From positions 1 to 17,904 of the forward strand of contig DATJJR010000106.1 of the NCBI GenBank assembly GCA_035492055.1: a stretch of 17,904 nt of DNA, read 5' to 3'. Below are positions 1-7,307 of this stretch, piece by piece. Below the pieces are notes generated by a model, which was not told where the DNA came from, did no database searches, and worked only from the letters and a program-made list of their open reading frames with translations. Numbering within the stretch: position 1 is the stretch's first letter; each line of letters opens with the position of its first letter. Source of the DNA: Ga0074130 sp035492055. Its GTDB lineage: Bacteria > Pseudomonadota > Gammaproteobacteria > Burkholderiales > Rhodocyclaceae. A program made the translations under genes and the position numbers.

Positions 1-1
1 G

Positions 2-1348
2 CCTGTTGCCAAGGCCGCGGGGGCAAGCGTGTATGCGGCAACGGTGAACGGCACAGGGCAGCTCGTGTGTCGCACAACCGGCGTGGGCAGTCGCACGCTG
101 CTGGCCGGCATTGTGCGACTGGTGGAAGCGGCGCAGGGCAGTAAGGCGCCGGTGCAACGTCTGGCCGACAAGGTGGCAGCGGTGTTCGTGCCTGTTGTCG
201 TTGTGATCGCCGTGTTTACCTTCGCGCTGAATTGGACATGGCATGGTGATCCGGTGACGGCGCTGATCAATGCCGTCGCTGTCCTCGTGATTGCTTGTCC
301 ATGTGCACTGGGCCTTGCCACGCCGACGGCCATTATGGTCGGCACTGGCAACGGTGCGCGTCATGGCATTTTGATCCGCAATGCCGAAGCGCTTGAACTG
401 GCCGAAAAAATCAATGTACTTGTCGTCGACAAGACCGGTACGTTGACCGAAGGCAAGCCACGTGTCACCGATGTCTTGCCAGCCGATGGCGTGAATGAAA
501 CCGAATTGCTCATGTTTGCCGCATCGCTCGAACAGGCCGCCACGCATCCGCTGGCACAAGCCGTGGTCAAGCGTGCGGAAGGTTTGCCTTTGCGTGCACC
601 GACGGCGGTGGAAACCCTGATTGGGCAGGGGATTCACGGACTCGTTGGCGATGTGCGCGTCACCGCAGGTTCGCCGGCTTGCATGGCCGATACGGGACAT
701 GCAGTCGATACGGCATCGCTTGCGCCATTGCAGGCGGACGGAAAAACCGTGATTGGCGTCGCTACTGCGGATCGTTTTCTCGGCTGGCTGGCCATTGCCG
801 ATCCGCTGCGTGAGACGGCGGCGGCGGCGGTGAGAAACCTGCAAGCATTGGGCGTCGAAGTACACATGCTGACTGGTGACAATCAGCACACTGCAGCAGC
901 GATTGCGCACAGTGTCGGAATTGCAAACTGCGAGGCCGAGATGTTGCCGCAAGGCAAGGCCGATGCCGTGGCCCGATTGCGTGCGGCAGGCAAGATTGTC
1001 GGCATGGCGGGCGACGGCATCAACGATGCCCCCGCACTGGCGGCGGCCGACGTGAGCTTTGCCATGGGCGCAGGCTCCGATGTCGCATTGGAGGCTGCCG
1101 ACGTGACGTTGATGCGTGACGATCTGTCCGGCATTGCCGCTGCGATCTCGCTGTCGCGCGCGACATTGCGCAAGATTCGCCAGAACCTGTTTTTCGCATT
1201 CGTTTACAACGTGCTTGGCATTCCGTTGGCTGCACTCGGTATGCTGAATCCCGTGATCGCTGGTGCGGCAATGGCCGCGAGTTCGGTGTCGGTGGTGAGC
1301 AATTCATTGCTGCTGAAGAAGTGGCGCTTCAATCTGAATCCCTCCTGA
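2..1348 (+). CDS. copA: Cu(I)-translocating P1B-type ATPase, C-terminal part (5' end outside window)
   Basis: This is an inner-membrane pump that exports cytoplasmic Cu+ using ATP. The reading frame is open from base 2, so the gene starts upstream of the window; the GTG at 29 is internal, because the preceding codons continue the actuator domain. Counting from the codon at 29: the transmembrane metal site CPC is at 90-92 inside IACPCALGLATP. The phosphorylated Asp is in DKTGT (134-138). The His-Pro pair typical of heavy-metal pumps is at 173-174, TGDN at 282-285 and GDGIND at 328-333. Near the end, YN (393-394) and MAASS (415-419) match the extra Cu(I)-site residues of TM7 and TM8 in copper-specific P1B-1 pumps, which argues against a Zn/Cd pump. 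The metal-binding N-terminus is not visible. A copper-chaperone gene follows 13 nt downstream, supporting copper as substrate. Confidence 0.95.
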   Translation, partial: PVAKAAGASVYAATVNGTGQLVCRTTGVGSRTLLAGIVRLVEAAQGSKAPVQRLADKVAAVFVPVVVVIAVFTFALNWTWHGDPVTALINAVAVLVIACPCALGLATPTAIMVGTGNGARHGILIRNAEALELAEKINVLVVDKTGTLTEGKPRVTDVLPADGVNETELLMFAASLEQAATHPLAQAVVKRAEGLPLRAPTAVETLIGQGIHGLVGDVRVTAGSPACMADTGHAVDTASLAPLQADGKTVIGVATADRFLGWLAIADPLRETAAAAVRNLQALGVEVHMLTGDNQHTAAAIAHSVGIANCEAEMLPQGKADAVARLRAAGKIVGMAGDGINDAPALAAADVSFAMGAGSDVALEAADVTLMRDDLSGIAAAISLSRATLRKIRQNLFFAFVYNVLGIPLAALGMLNPVIAGAAMAASSVSVVSNSLLLKKWRFNLNPS

Positions 1349-1361
1349 AAGGAAAATCAAC

Positions 1362-1580
1362 ATGGCAACCCAGACTGCAACCCTCAATATTCAAGGCATG
1401 ACTTGCGGTGGCTGCGTGCGCAGCGTGACCAACGCACTGCAAGGTGCCGACGGCGTGGAGAAGGCCGATGTTTCGCTGTCGGATTCAAAAGCCACCGTGG
1501 CCTATGATCCGGCACAGACCAGCCCGCAGGCATTGGCCGAGTTGATCGACGACATCGGCTTCGAAGCCAGCGTGGCCTGA
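1362..1580 (+). CDS. copZ: CopZ-like copper chaperone (HMA domain protein)
   Basis: The 72-residue protein is a single heavy-metal-associated domain. The metal-binding loop GMTCGGC places its two cysteines at residues 15 and 18, and the C-terminal IDDIGFEA is the usual last helix and strand of the fold. Such proteins carry Cu+ in the cytosol and pass it to CopA-type pumps. The start is clear: AAGGA at 1349-1353 lies 8 nt before the ATG. The gene begins 13 nt after the copA stop, so the two are almost certainly co-transcribed. It could equally be named as a generic heavy-metal-associated protein; the symbol rests on the copA linkage. No copper-sensing regulator (CueR or CsoR) is seen nearby, but the region upstream of copA is missing. 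Confidence 0.9.
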   Translation: MATQTATLNIQGMTCGGCVRSVTNALQGADGVEKADVSLSDSKATVAYDPAQTSPQALAELIDDIGFEASVA

Positions 1581-1622
1581 GTAAGCCCGCTGCTACCGGA
1601 TCGGGTCGACTCAGGTGCCGGG

Positions 1623-1628
1623 TATAAT
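1623..1628 (+). promoter_or_regulatory. -10 element of probable ppa promoter
   Basis: A perfect TATAAT sits 35 nt before the ppa GTG start, in the gap after copZ, and would place the transcription start near 1635. No good TTGACA-like -35 is visible at 16-18 nt spacing, so the promoter call rests on the -10 alone. It suggests ppa is transcribed independently of copper-induced copA-copZ, as expected for an essential gene. Confidence 0.5.
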
Positions 1629-1663
1629 CAGGCGTTTTCATCCCTATACATTCAGGAGCTTCC

Positions 1664-2197
1664 GTGGGCCTCAATAACGTTCCCGCCGGCAAGGACGTGC
1701 CGAACGACTTCAACGTCATCATCGAAATTCCGATGCGTTCGGACCCGGTCAAGTATGAAGTGGACAAGGAAACCGGCGCGGTTTTCGTGGATCGTTTCAT
1801 GACGACTGCCATGAACTATCCGTGTAACTACGGCTACATTCCGCAAACCCTGTCCGGCGACGGTGATCCAGTCGACGTGCTGGTGCTGTCGAATTACGCA
1901 CTGCCGCCCGGCGTGGTGATTCGCTGCCGTGCATTGGGCATTCTCAACATGACCGACGAAGCCGGTCAGGACGGTAAGCTGATCGCCGTACCGCACGAAA
2001 AGATTTCGCCGTGCGACAAGGGCATCCAGTCACTCGATGATTTGCCTGAAATCGAGCTTCAGCGCATCGCTCATTTCTTCGAACACTACAAGGATCTGGA
2101 GAAGGGCAAGTTCGTCAAGGTCGAAGGCTGGGGCGACAAGGCAGCTGCGCACAAGGAAATCACCGACGGCGTTGAGCGCTACAAGGCCGGCAAGTAA
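1664..2197 (+). CDS. ppa: Soluble inorganic pyrophosphatase (family I)
   Basis: This cytoplasmic enzyme hydrolyses pyrophosphate to two phosphates, pulling biosynthetic reactions such as tRNA charging and nucleic-acid synthesis forward. At 177 residues it matches the bacterial family I size (E. coli Ppa is about 176). The signature DGDPVD is at residues 66-71, giving the metal-binding aspartates D66, D68 and D71. D98, D103 and K105 follow, and E21, K30, R44 and Y56 fall where the E. coli active-site residues do, offset by one. The start is GTG at 1664, chosen because AGGAG at 1654-1658 lies 5 nt before it and the N-terminus matches the family. It follows copZ by 83 nt with its own -10 element and ends at a strong palindromic terminator, so it is probably monocistronic. 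Confidence 0.97.
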   Translation: MGLNNVPAGKDVPNDFNVIIEIPMRSDPVKYEVDKETGAVFVDRFMTTAMNYPCNYGYIPQTLSGDGDPVDVLVLSNYALPPGVVIRCRALGILNMTDEAGQDGKLIAVPHEKISPCDKGIQSLDDLPEIELQRIAHFFEHYKDLEKGKFVKVEGWGDKAAAHKEITDGVERYKAGK

Positions 2198-2233
2198 ACT
2201 CCGATAGGCGCTAAAAGATAGGCGTCAAAAGTC

Positions 2234-2261
2234 AAAAACCCGCGACATGTCGCGGGTTTTT
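2234..2261. terminator. Bidirectional intrinsic terminator between ppa and the DUF482 gene
   Basis: A 28-nt perfect palindrome: five A, the GC-rich stem CCCGCGACATGTCGCGGG, then five T. The U-tract forms on either strand, so one hairpin can stop both ppa (+) and the convergent gene (-), whose stop codon starts at 2260, inside the T tract. Confidence 0.9.
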
Positions 2262-3387
2262 ATTTTTCTGCCTTGAACGGCGCGTGTTCGTTCAATTCGT
2301 CCATGTACTCCTCGATACCCAGGCTTTCCTGTTTCAGAAAGCGTGCGATGGCGTCGCGGAAATTGGGATGCGCGATCCAGTGTGCCGAGTAGGTTGTCGT
2401 CGGCATGAAACCGCGCGCGAGCTTGTGTTCGCCTTGTGCACCACCTTCGAATAAATGGATGCCGCGTGCAATGCAGAATTCGATGGCCTGGTAGTAGCAA
2501 GCATCGAAGTGCAGGCAGGACACATTTTCGATGCAGCCCCAGTAACGTCCCCAAAGCGTATCGTCGGTGTAGAAGTTGAGCGCCATCGCAATCGGTTGCG
2601 TTTGTGCGCCATCGTCGCGTAACGCGAGCACGAGTAGCAGGTTCTCGGCCATCGTGGCGTGCAGGTGTTCGAAGAATTTCGGCGTCAGATAGGGCTGTCG
2701 CCCGCGCACGGCGTAGGTGTTGGCATAACAGTGATACGCAAATGCCATGTGCTGCGGCTGGATGTCCTTGCCGGTCAATAATTCAAAGCGAATATCGGCC
2801 TCGGCGACACGCCGCTGTTCCTGCTTGATCTTCTTGCGCTTTTCGCGTGTCAGTGAGTCGAGAAAATCGTTGAAGTCGCGATAGTCATCATTGCGCCAGT
2901 GAAACTGCACGCCGCGACGGATCAGCAGGCCGCGCGCTTCATAGGCCGGTAATTCAGACGGATCGGGGAACAGGATGTGCAGCGAGGAATAGCCGCCAAT
3001 CTCGGTGACTGACAAGGCTGCGTCGAGCAGCGTGTCACGTTCGGCACCGAGCAAGCGCGGCCCTTGGATTGGCGAAAAAGGTACGGCAGAGACAAGCTTG
3101 GGATAGTAGGCGAGGCCATGGCGCGCGTAGGCGTCGGCCCAAGCCCAGTCGAAGACGAACTCGCCCATGGAGTGCGATTTCGCGTAGAGCGGCAGCGCTG
3201 CGGTGAGTGTGTTGTCCTGCTCCAGCGCAAGGATGTGCGGCGCCCAGCCCGTATGTGCAGTAGCGCAATCGCTGGTTTCAAGACCGGCGAGGAAGGCATG
3301 CTTCAGAAAAGGCTGCGAACTGGCGGCGAGGCGGTTCCACTCGGCCGCGGAAATGTTCTGGTAACTATCAAGCAAGACAGGGCGCAT
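2260..3387 (-). CDS. DUF482 / COG3146 GNAT-like (FemAB-related) acyltransferase family protein
   Basis: A 375-residue soluble protein of the conserved proteobacterial DUF482 family, related to GNAT N-acetyltransferases and FemAB-type aminoacyl transferases. The biochemical role is not established and I do not assign a substrate. Visible family marks: an N-terminal segment ending SQPFLKHAFL (24-33), a basic stretch REKRKKIKQEQRRV (181-194), and the highly conserved EGGAQGEHKLARGFMP block (314-329) followed by TTYSAHW. Length fits the family. The start is uncertain: ATG at 3387 gives MRPVLLDS, while an in-frame ATG at 3402 would add MLRLD; neither has a Shine-Dalgarno. The open frame runs further upstream into nadE, but that is antisense shadow. 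The gene is divergent from nadE (about 39 nt between starts) and convergent with ppa. Confidence 0.88.
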   Translation of the reverse strand: MRPVLLDSYQNISAAEWNRLAASSQPFLKHAFLAGLETSDCATAHTGWAPHILALEQDNTLTAALPLYAKSHSMGEFVFDWAWADAYARHGLAYYPKLVSAVPFSPIQGPRLLGAERDTLLDAALSVTEIGGYSSLHILFPDPSELPAYEARGLLIRRGVQFHWRNDDYRDFNDFLDSLTREKRKKIKQEQRRVAEADIRFELLTGKDIQPQHMAFAYHCYANTYAVRGRQPYLTPKFFEHLHATMAENLLLVLALRDDGAQTQPIAMALNFYTDDTLWGRYWGCIENVSCLHFDACYYQAIEFCIARGIHLFEGGAQGEHKLARGFMPTTTYSAHWIAHPNFRDAIARFLKQESLGIEEYMDELNEHAPFKAEK

Positions 3388-3413
3388 ATCAAGGCGGAGC
3401 ATAGCCTGTGCGG

Positions 3414-3419
3414 TATAGT
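3414..3419 (+). promoter_or_regulatory. -10-like element immediately before nadE
   Basis: TATAGT ends 7 nt before the nadE ATG, which would put the transcription start at or next to the A of the start codon. No Shine-Dalgarno is present in the gap, and no convincing -35 is seen. The same TATA core read on the minus strand (TATACC) could serve the divergent DUF482 gene. Confidence 0.35.
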
Positions 3420-3426
3420 TTCGCCT

Positions 3427-5073
3427 ATGAATTCTTTGAAAATCGCCATCGCACAACTCAATTGCACCGTGGGCGATCTGGCCGGCAACGCGGCGCGTAT
3501 CGCTGCTGCTGCGCGTGAAGCCAAGGCCCTCGGCGCGGATGTGTTTCTCTCGCCTGAGCTCGGCCTTGCCGGCTATCCGGCGGAAGACCTGTTGCTGCGC
3601 CTCGACTTCTATCGCGCGGTGGAAAACGAGCTGATACGACTGGCGGAAACGGCGGTCGATTTGCCCATGTTGGTTGGTCATCCCTTGTATGACGATCAGA
3701 AGGGCGCTTGCTACAACGCGGCGTCGCTGTTGTCGGGCGGAAAGGTTGTGGCGACGTATCGCAAGCACCATTTGCCGAATTACGAGGTGTTCGACGAAGA
3801 GCGTTATTTCGAGGCAGGTACCGAGCCTTTGGTCGTGGAGATCAACGGCGTGCGCTGTGGTATCAATATCTGCGCGGACGTATGGGAAACCGGCGCTGCC
3901 GAACAAGCGGCTGCCGCCGGTGCTGAAATTTTGTTGGTGCTGAACGCTTCGCCTTTCCACGCCGGTAAACAGTGTGTGCGTCACGACGTGCTGCGCGAGC
4001 GCGTTGCCAATACAGGCATTCCTGTCGTGTACTGCAATATGGTCGGCGGACAGGATGAACTGGTGTTTGACGGCGGTTCTTTTGCGCTTGGGGCTGACGG
4101 CGGTTTGTTACGCCAGTTGCCGTTGTTCGTCGAGCAAGTCGCGTTGGTCGAATATGTTGATGGAAAGCTGTTGCCGGGTGCAATTGCCGCCAAGGACTCG
4201 GAGGAAAAGCAGGTCTATGAGGCCTTGGTGCTGGGGGTTCGCGACTACGTGAACAAGAATGGCTTTCCCGGTGCGCTACTGGGTTTGTCCGGTGGCATCG
4301 ATTCGGCCTTGACGCTGTGTATCGCCGTCGATTCGCTCGGCCCGGAACGCGTGCGTGCGGTCATGATGCCGTCGCCCTACACGGCGCAGATGAGCCTCGA
4401 CGACTCGCGCGAGATGGTCCGCATCCTCGGCGTGCGCTACGACGAAATCGCCATTGAACCGGTGATGCAGACCTACAACGCGACACTGACGCCCTTGTTC
4501 GCGGATCTGCCCAAATCGCAATGGGACACGACCGAAGAAAATGTGCAGGCGCGCGCGCGCGGCATGATCCTGATGGCGCTTTCGAATCGTACTGGCTCGA
4601 TTGTGCTCACCACCAGCAACAAGAGTGAAACCGCGGTCGGCTACGCCACGCTCTACGGCGACATGGCGGGCGGCTATGCGGTCATCAAGGACGTGATGAA
4701 GACTTTCGTCTACCGTCTGGCGCGCTATCGCAATGAAGTTGCTGCTGCGGAAGGCAAGGAAGCGCCGATTCCCGGCAATATCATCACGCGCCCGCCATCG
4801 GCAGAACTCAAGCCGGGGCAGACCGATCAGGACAGCTTGCCGCCCTATGAAGTGCTTGATGCCATCATCGATGCCTACATGACCCACAACCAGTCGCCGC
4901 GCGAAATCATTGCGAATGGTTATGCCGAAGCCGATGTGCGGCGCGTTGTCACGCTACTCAAGCGCAACGAATACAAGCGTCGTCAGGCAGCGGTGGGTAT
5001 TCGTATTTCGCAGCGCGGATTTGGCAAGGACTGGCGCTATCCGATAACATCGGGCTATCGGGACGAGTACTGA
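3427..5073 (+). CDS. nadE: Glutamine-dependent NAD+ synthetase
   Basis: The enzyme converts nicotinic acid adenine dinucleotide to NAD+, using ATP and ammonia released from glutamine; it is cytoplasmic. Its 548 residues hold two domains. The N-terminal nitrilase/CN-hydrolase glutaminase (about 1-250) has the catalytic triad E44 (SPELGL), K113 (YRKHHLPNY) and C149 (GINICADVW). The C-terminal NAD synthetase (about 260-548) has the ATP pyrophosphatase loop SGGIDS at 288-293. The ATG at 3427 was chosen because MNSLKIAIAQLN is the normal family N-terminus; the upstream open frame is antisense to the neighbouring gene. No Shine-Dalgarno precedes it. glnB follows after 49 nt in the same direction, a common pairing in betaproteobacteria, and the two probably form an operon ending at the terminator near 5500. 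Confidence 0.97.
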   Translation: MNSLKIAIAQLNCTVGDLAGNAARIAAAAREAKALGADVFLSPELGLAGYPAEDLLLRLDFYRAVENELIRLAETAVDLPMLVGHPLYDDQKGACYNAASLLSGGKVVATYRKHHLPNYEVFDEERYFEAGTEPLVVEINGVRCGINICADVWETGAAEQAAAAGAEILLVLNASPFHAGKQCVRHDVLRERVANTGIPVVYCNMVGGQDELVFDGGSFALGADGGLLRQLPLFVEQVALVEYVDGKLLPGAIAAKDSEEKQVYEALVLGVRDYVNKNGFPGALLGLSGGIDSALTLCIAVDSLGPERVRAVMMPSPYTAQMSLDDSREMVRILGVRYDEIAIEPVMQTYNATLTPLFADLPKSQWDTTEENVQARARGMILMALSNRTGSIVLTTSNKSETAVGYATLYGDMAGGYAVIKDVMKTFVYRLARYRNEVAAAEGKEAPIPGNIITRPPSAELKPGQTDQDSLPPYEVLDAIIDAYMTHNQSPREIIANGYAEADVRRVVTLLKRNEYKRRQAAVGIRISQRGFGKDWRYPITSGYRDEY

Positions 5074-5122
5074 TCCGCTACGAGATCAGGCTTGTTGCCG
5101 GCAACACCTTACGGAGAAAGCA

Positions 5123-5461
5123 ATGAAGAAAATCGAAGCCGTCATCAAACCCTTCAAGCTCGACGAAGTTCGCGAAGCGCTGCACGACGTTGGCATTACC
5201 GGCATGACGGTGACCGAGGTCAAGGGCTTTGGCCGTCAGAAGGGCCACACCGAGCTGTATCGCGGCGCCGAGTATGTGGTGGACTTTCTGCCCAAACTCA
5301 AGCTTGAAATCGTCGTGGCCGACAATACGGTCGATGCTGCAATCGAAGCCATCGTCAAGGCGGCCCGTACTGGCAAGATCGGTGATGGCAAGATCTTCGT
5401 GTCCCCAGCCGATCAGGCGATTCGCATTCGTACCGGCGAAACGGGCGACGACGCGATCTGA
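5123..5461 (+). CDS. glnB: Nitrogen regulatory protein P-II
   Basis: A trimeric cytoplasmic signal protein that reads 2-oxoglutarate, ATP/ADP and, through uridylylation, glutamine, and then controls partners such as NtrB and GlnE. The 112-residue length is exact for the family. Y51 in the T-loop (GAEYVVDF) is the uridylylation site, and the B-loop TGKIGDGKIF is at 83-92. The C-terminal IRIRTGETGDDAI is closer to GlnB than to GlnK, and no amtB is adjacent, which also favours GlnB. A strong Shine-Dalgarno (GGAGAAAG, 5113-5120) fixes the start. It lies 49 nt after nadE. A 12-nt perfect palindrome, GTTGCCGGCAAC (5094-5105), sits just upstream of the ribosome site; its role is unknown. Confidence 0.96.
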   Translation: MKKIEAVIKPFKLDEVREALHDVGITGMTVTEVKGFGRQKGHTELYRGAEYVVDFLPKLKLEIVVADNTVDAAIEAIVKAARTGKIGDGKIFVSPADQAIRIRTGETGDDAI

Positions 5462-5482
5462 CCACGTTGTAACGATGCAAGC

Positions 5483-5509
5483 AAAAAGCCGCCTTCGGGC
5501 GGCTTTTTT
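5483..5509 (+). terminator. Intrinsic terminator after glnB
   Basis: Stem AAAAAGCCGCC / GGCGGCTTTTT closed by a stable TTCG tetraloop (5494-5497) and followed by a run of six T. It lies about 22 nt after the glnB stop and ends the nadE-glnB unit. Confidence 0.93.
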
Positions 5510-5595
5510 GTTTTACGGAATGTTGTACCGGGTATGGACAGCCTTTGCTTCATCATCACGGTTGCGCAGGTTTTACATTTCCTTACCGCATGCCC

Positions 5596-5622
5596 GGAAT
5601 AAAGCGCGCCTCCATTCGTCTA
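5596..5622 (+). promoter_or_regulatory. Probable ECF sigma-factor promoter for the peroxidase/b561 operon
   Basis: GGAATAAA (5596-5603) and CGTCTA (5617-5622) are arranged as GGAAT-N16-CGTCTA. This matches the general ECF pattern, in which a GGAA-type -35 is followed at about 16 nt by a CGTC-type -10. The start would be near 5629, leaving a leader of about 35 nt before the ATG at 5664. No competing sigma-70 pair is obvious between 5511 and 5663. The ECF sigma gene itself is not in this window. Confidence 0.65.
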
Positions 5623-5663
5623 CCTTAATTCCTCTTCATCAAGGGCCAGACCGGGAATTCCTT

Positions 5664-6758
5664 ATGTCCAATCCATCCCCCGCTGCGAGGGGCAATCGCT
5701 GGGGCGCCTGGGCGCTGATCATTGGCACGGTAGCGATTGTTGTGATCGCTTTCGGTTATGTCGGCGGCTGGCTGGCGCCGCATCGGTTGACGCCCACACG
5801 CATCGTCAATCAATTTCAGGCCAACGCAGGCACCTTTCCGGGCTATCGCCGCAATCACGCCAAGGGCGTGTGCGTCAGTGGCTATTTCCAAAGCAGCGGA
5901 CAGGCTGCGGATTATTCCGTGGCGCAAGTGTTTGCTTCTAATCAGCGCACGCCGGTGGTCGGTCGTTTCGCGATTCCGGGCAGCAATCCGTATGCGCCGG
6001 ACGGCAGCGTGCCGATTCGCAGCATGGCGCTTCGCTTTGCATTGGACAACGGGCAGCAGTGGCGCACGGGCATGAATGCGATGCCCGTGTTCCCGGTATC
6101 GACGCCACAAGCTTTTTACGAGCAGTTGCAGGCACAACAGCCTGATCCAGCGACTGGCAAACCCGACCCGAACAAGGTGGCGGCCTTCTTCGCCGCACAC
6201 CCCGAAACCGTGGCCTTTCGTGCCTGGGCCAAGACGGCCAAGCCGTCAGCCAGCTTCGCAAGCGAGCGCTACAACAGCCTGAACGCTTTTGAGTTTGTCG
6301 ATGCGCATGGCCAGCGCCATGCAGTGAGATGGAGCATGGTGCCTGAAGCGGTTGGCACTGCCGATTCGACTGTGTCGGCAAACGACCCCGATTATCTGGC
6401 TGCGAGCTTGCAGCAAAGTCTGTCGCAGGGCGAACTGCGTTGGCATCTGATTGTCACATTGGCCGAGCCAGGTGATCCGACCAGCGACGCGACCAAAGTG
6501 TGGCCGGCCGATCGCCGCGTTTTCGATGCGGGCACTTTGGTCATCCAGTCGACCGAGCCGCAGGAAAGTGGCCCTTGCCGCGACGTCAACTATGACCCGC
6601 TGGTGCTGCCAGATGGCATCGAGGCGTCCGATGATCCGCTGCTGCCGGCACGTTCGGCTGCCTATGCCGATTCCTATCTGCGACGTACCAGCGAAGAGGC
6701 GCATCTGCCGGGTACGGCCCAAACCGTCGTCAAGCCCCATTCGGAGGTCAAGCAATGA
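5664..6758 (+). CDS. Membrane-anchored catalase-family heme peroxidase (SrpA-like)
   Basis: A 364-residue catalase-related protein, shorter than the roughly 480+ residues of true catalases, in the 'catalase family peroxidase' group. Residues about 15-38 form one hydrophobic segment without a clear cleavage site, so the enzyme is probably tethered with its heme domain in the periplasm. The distal histidine is H65 in RNHAKG, the distal asparagine probably N138 in GMNAMPVF, and the proximal heme tyrosine probably Y334 in RSAAYADS. C70 and C305 are the only cysteines noticed and could pair in the periplasm; this is inference. The frame is open upstream through glnB, but the ATG at 5664 lies after the glnB terminator and the ECF-like promoter and has a weak GGGA ribosome site (5653-5656). 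Its last codons overlap the cytochrome b561 start (ATGA). Loss of catalase activity in favour of peroxidase is typical of the family but untested here. Confidence 0.9.
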   Translation: MSNPSPAARGNRWGAWALIIGTVAIVVIAFGYVGGWLAPHRLTPTRIVNQFQANAGTFPGYRRNHAKGVCVSGYFQSSGQAADYSVAQVFASNQRTPVVGRFAIPGSNPYAPDGSVPIRSMALRFALDNGQQWRTGMNAMPVFPVSTPQAFYEQLQAQQPDPATGKPDPNKVAAFFAAHPETVAFRAWAKTAKPSASFASERYNSLNAFEFVDAHGQRHAVRWSMVPEAVGTADSTVSANDPDYLAASLQQSLSQGELRWHLIVTLAEPGDPTSDATKVWPADRRVFDAGTLVIQSTEPQESGPCRDVNYDPLVLPDGIEASDDPLLPARSAAYADSYLRRTSEEAHLPGTAQTVVKPHSEVKQ

Positions 6759-7303
6759 AAAATAGCACCGGAACGTTTTGCTTCGCTGCCCGCGTGCTGC
6801 ACTGGCTGATGGCGGTGATGATTGTGGCCATGCTGTTCATCGGCGTTGGCATGGTTGCTTCCGTTTCTGCGCGTCACACATGGCTTGTCTCCATCCACAA
6901 GCCGCTGGGTATTGCAATCCTGATACTTGTCGTTGTACGACTGGCGGTGCGTCTGAGGAATCCACCGCCGCCATTGCCGGATGATCTGCCATTGCTGCAA
7001 AAATTCGCCGCGCACGCGTCGCACTGGGTGCTCTATGCATTGATGATTGCAATGCCCTTGGTCGGCTGGGCGATGCTCTCGGCCGGTGGTTATCCAGTGA
7101 TGCTGGGTGAGTCGCTGCGTTTGCCGTCGATTGTTCCAGCCAGCCCGGTGGCTTTTGCCGTCCTGCGTCATCTGCATACCTGGCTGGCACTAGCGTTGTT
7201 CTTCACGTTCATTGCGCACATGGCCGCAGCGCTGTATCACGGCTTGATCCGGCGTGATGGTGTGCTCGACAGCATGGCGGGCAGCAAGCACGCCAACATG
7301 TAA
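6755..7303 (+). CDS. Cytochrome b561 family protein
   Basis: A 182-residue, four-helix inner-membrane cytochrome of the bacterial b561 (CybB-like) type, which usually takes electrons from quinol. Hydrophobic spans lie at about 13-34, 48-66, 88-108 and 140-165. Candidate heme-ligand histidines are H16 (RVLHW), H48 (SIHKPLG) and those in the last helix (HLHTWLAL, FIAHM). The start overlaps the peroxidase stop by 4 nt (ATGA), with a strong GGAGGT ribosome site at 6743-6748, so the two are translationally coupled. Context suggests it is the electron donor for the peroxidase. It ends only 4 nt from the stop of the convergent smr gene, with no terminator between them. Confidence 0.93.
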   Translation: MKNSTGTFCFAARVLHWLMAVMIVAMLFIGVGMVASVSARHTWLVSIHKPLGIAILILVVVRLAVRLRNPPPPLPDDLPLLQKFAAHASHWVLYALMIAMPLVGWAMLSAGGYPVMLGESLRLPSIVPASPVAFAVLRHLHTWLALALFFTFIAHMAAALYHGLIRRDGVLDSMAGSKHANM

Positions 7304-7307
7304 AGGA

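Noticed and set aside
623..630. GGGCAGGG, a KOPS-type FtsK-orienting octamer (another at 10981-10988, same strand)
   Set aside because: Two octamers is about what chance gives in this length; no strand-bias claim can be made from one window.
3064..3426. Upstream extension of the nadE frame to an ATG at 3064
   Set aside because: It is antisense to the DUF482 gene, and the family N-terminus clearly begins at 3427.
3388..3984. Upstream extension of the DUF482 frame to 3984
   Set aside because: The extension lies wholly over nadE and shows no family similarity; it is a shadow frame.
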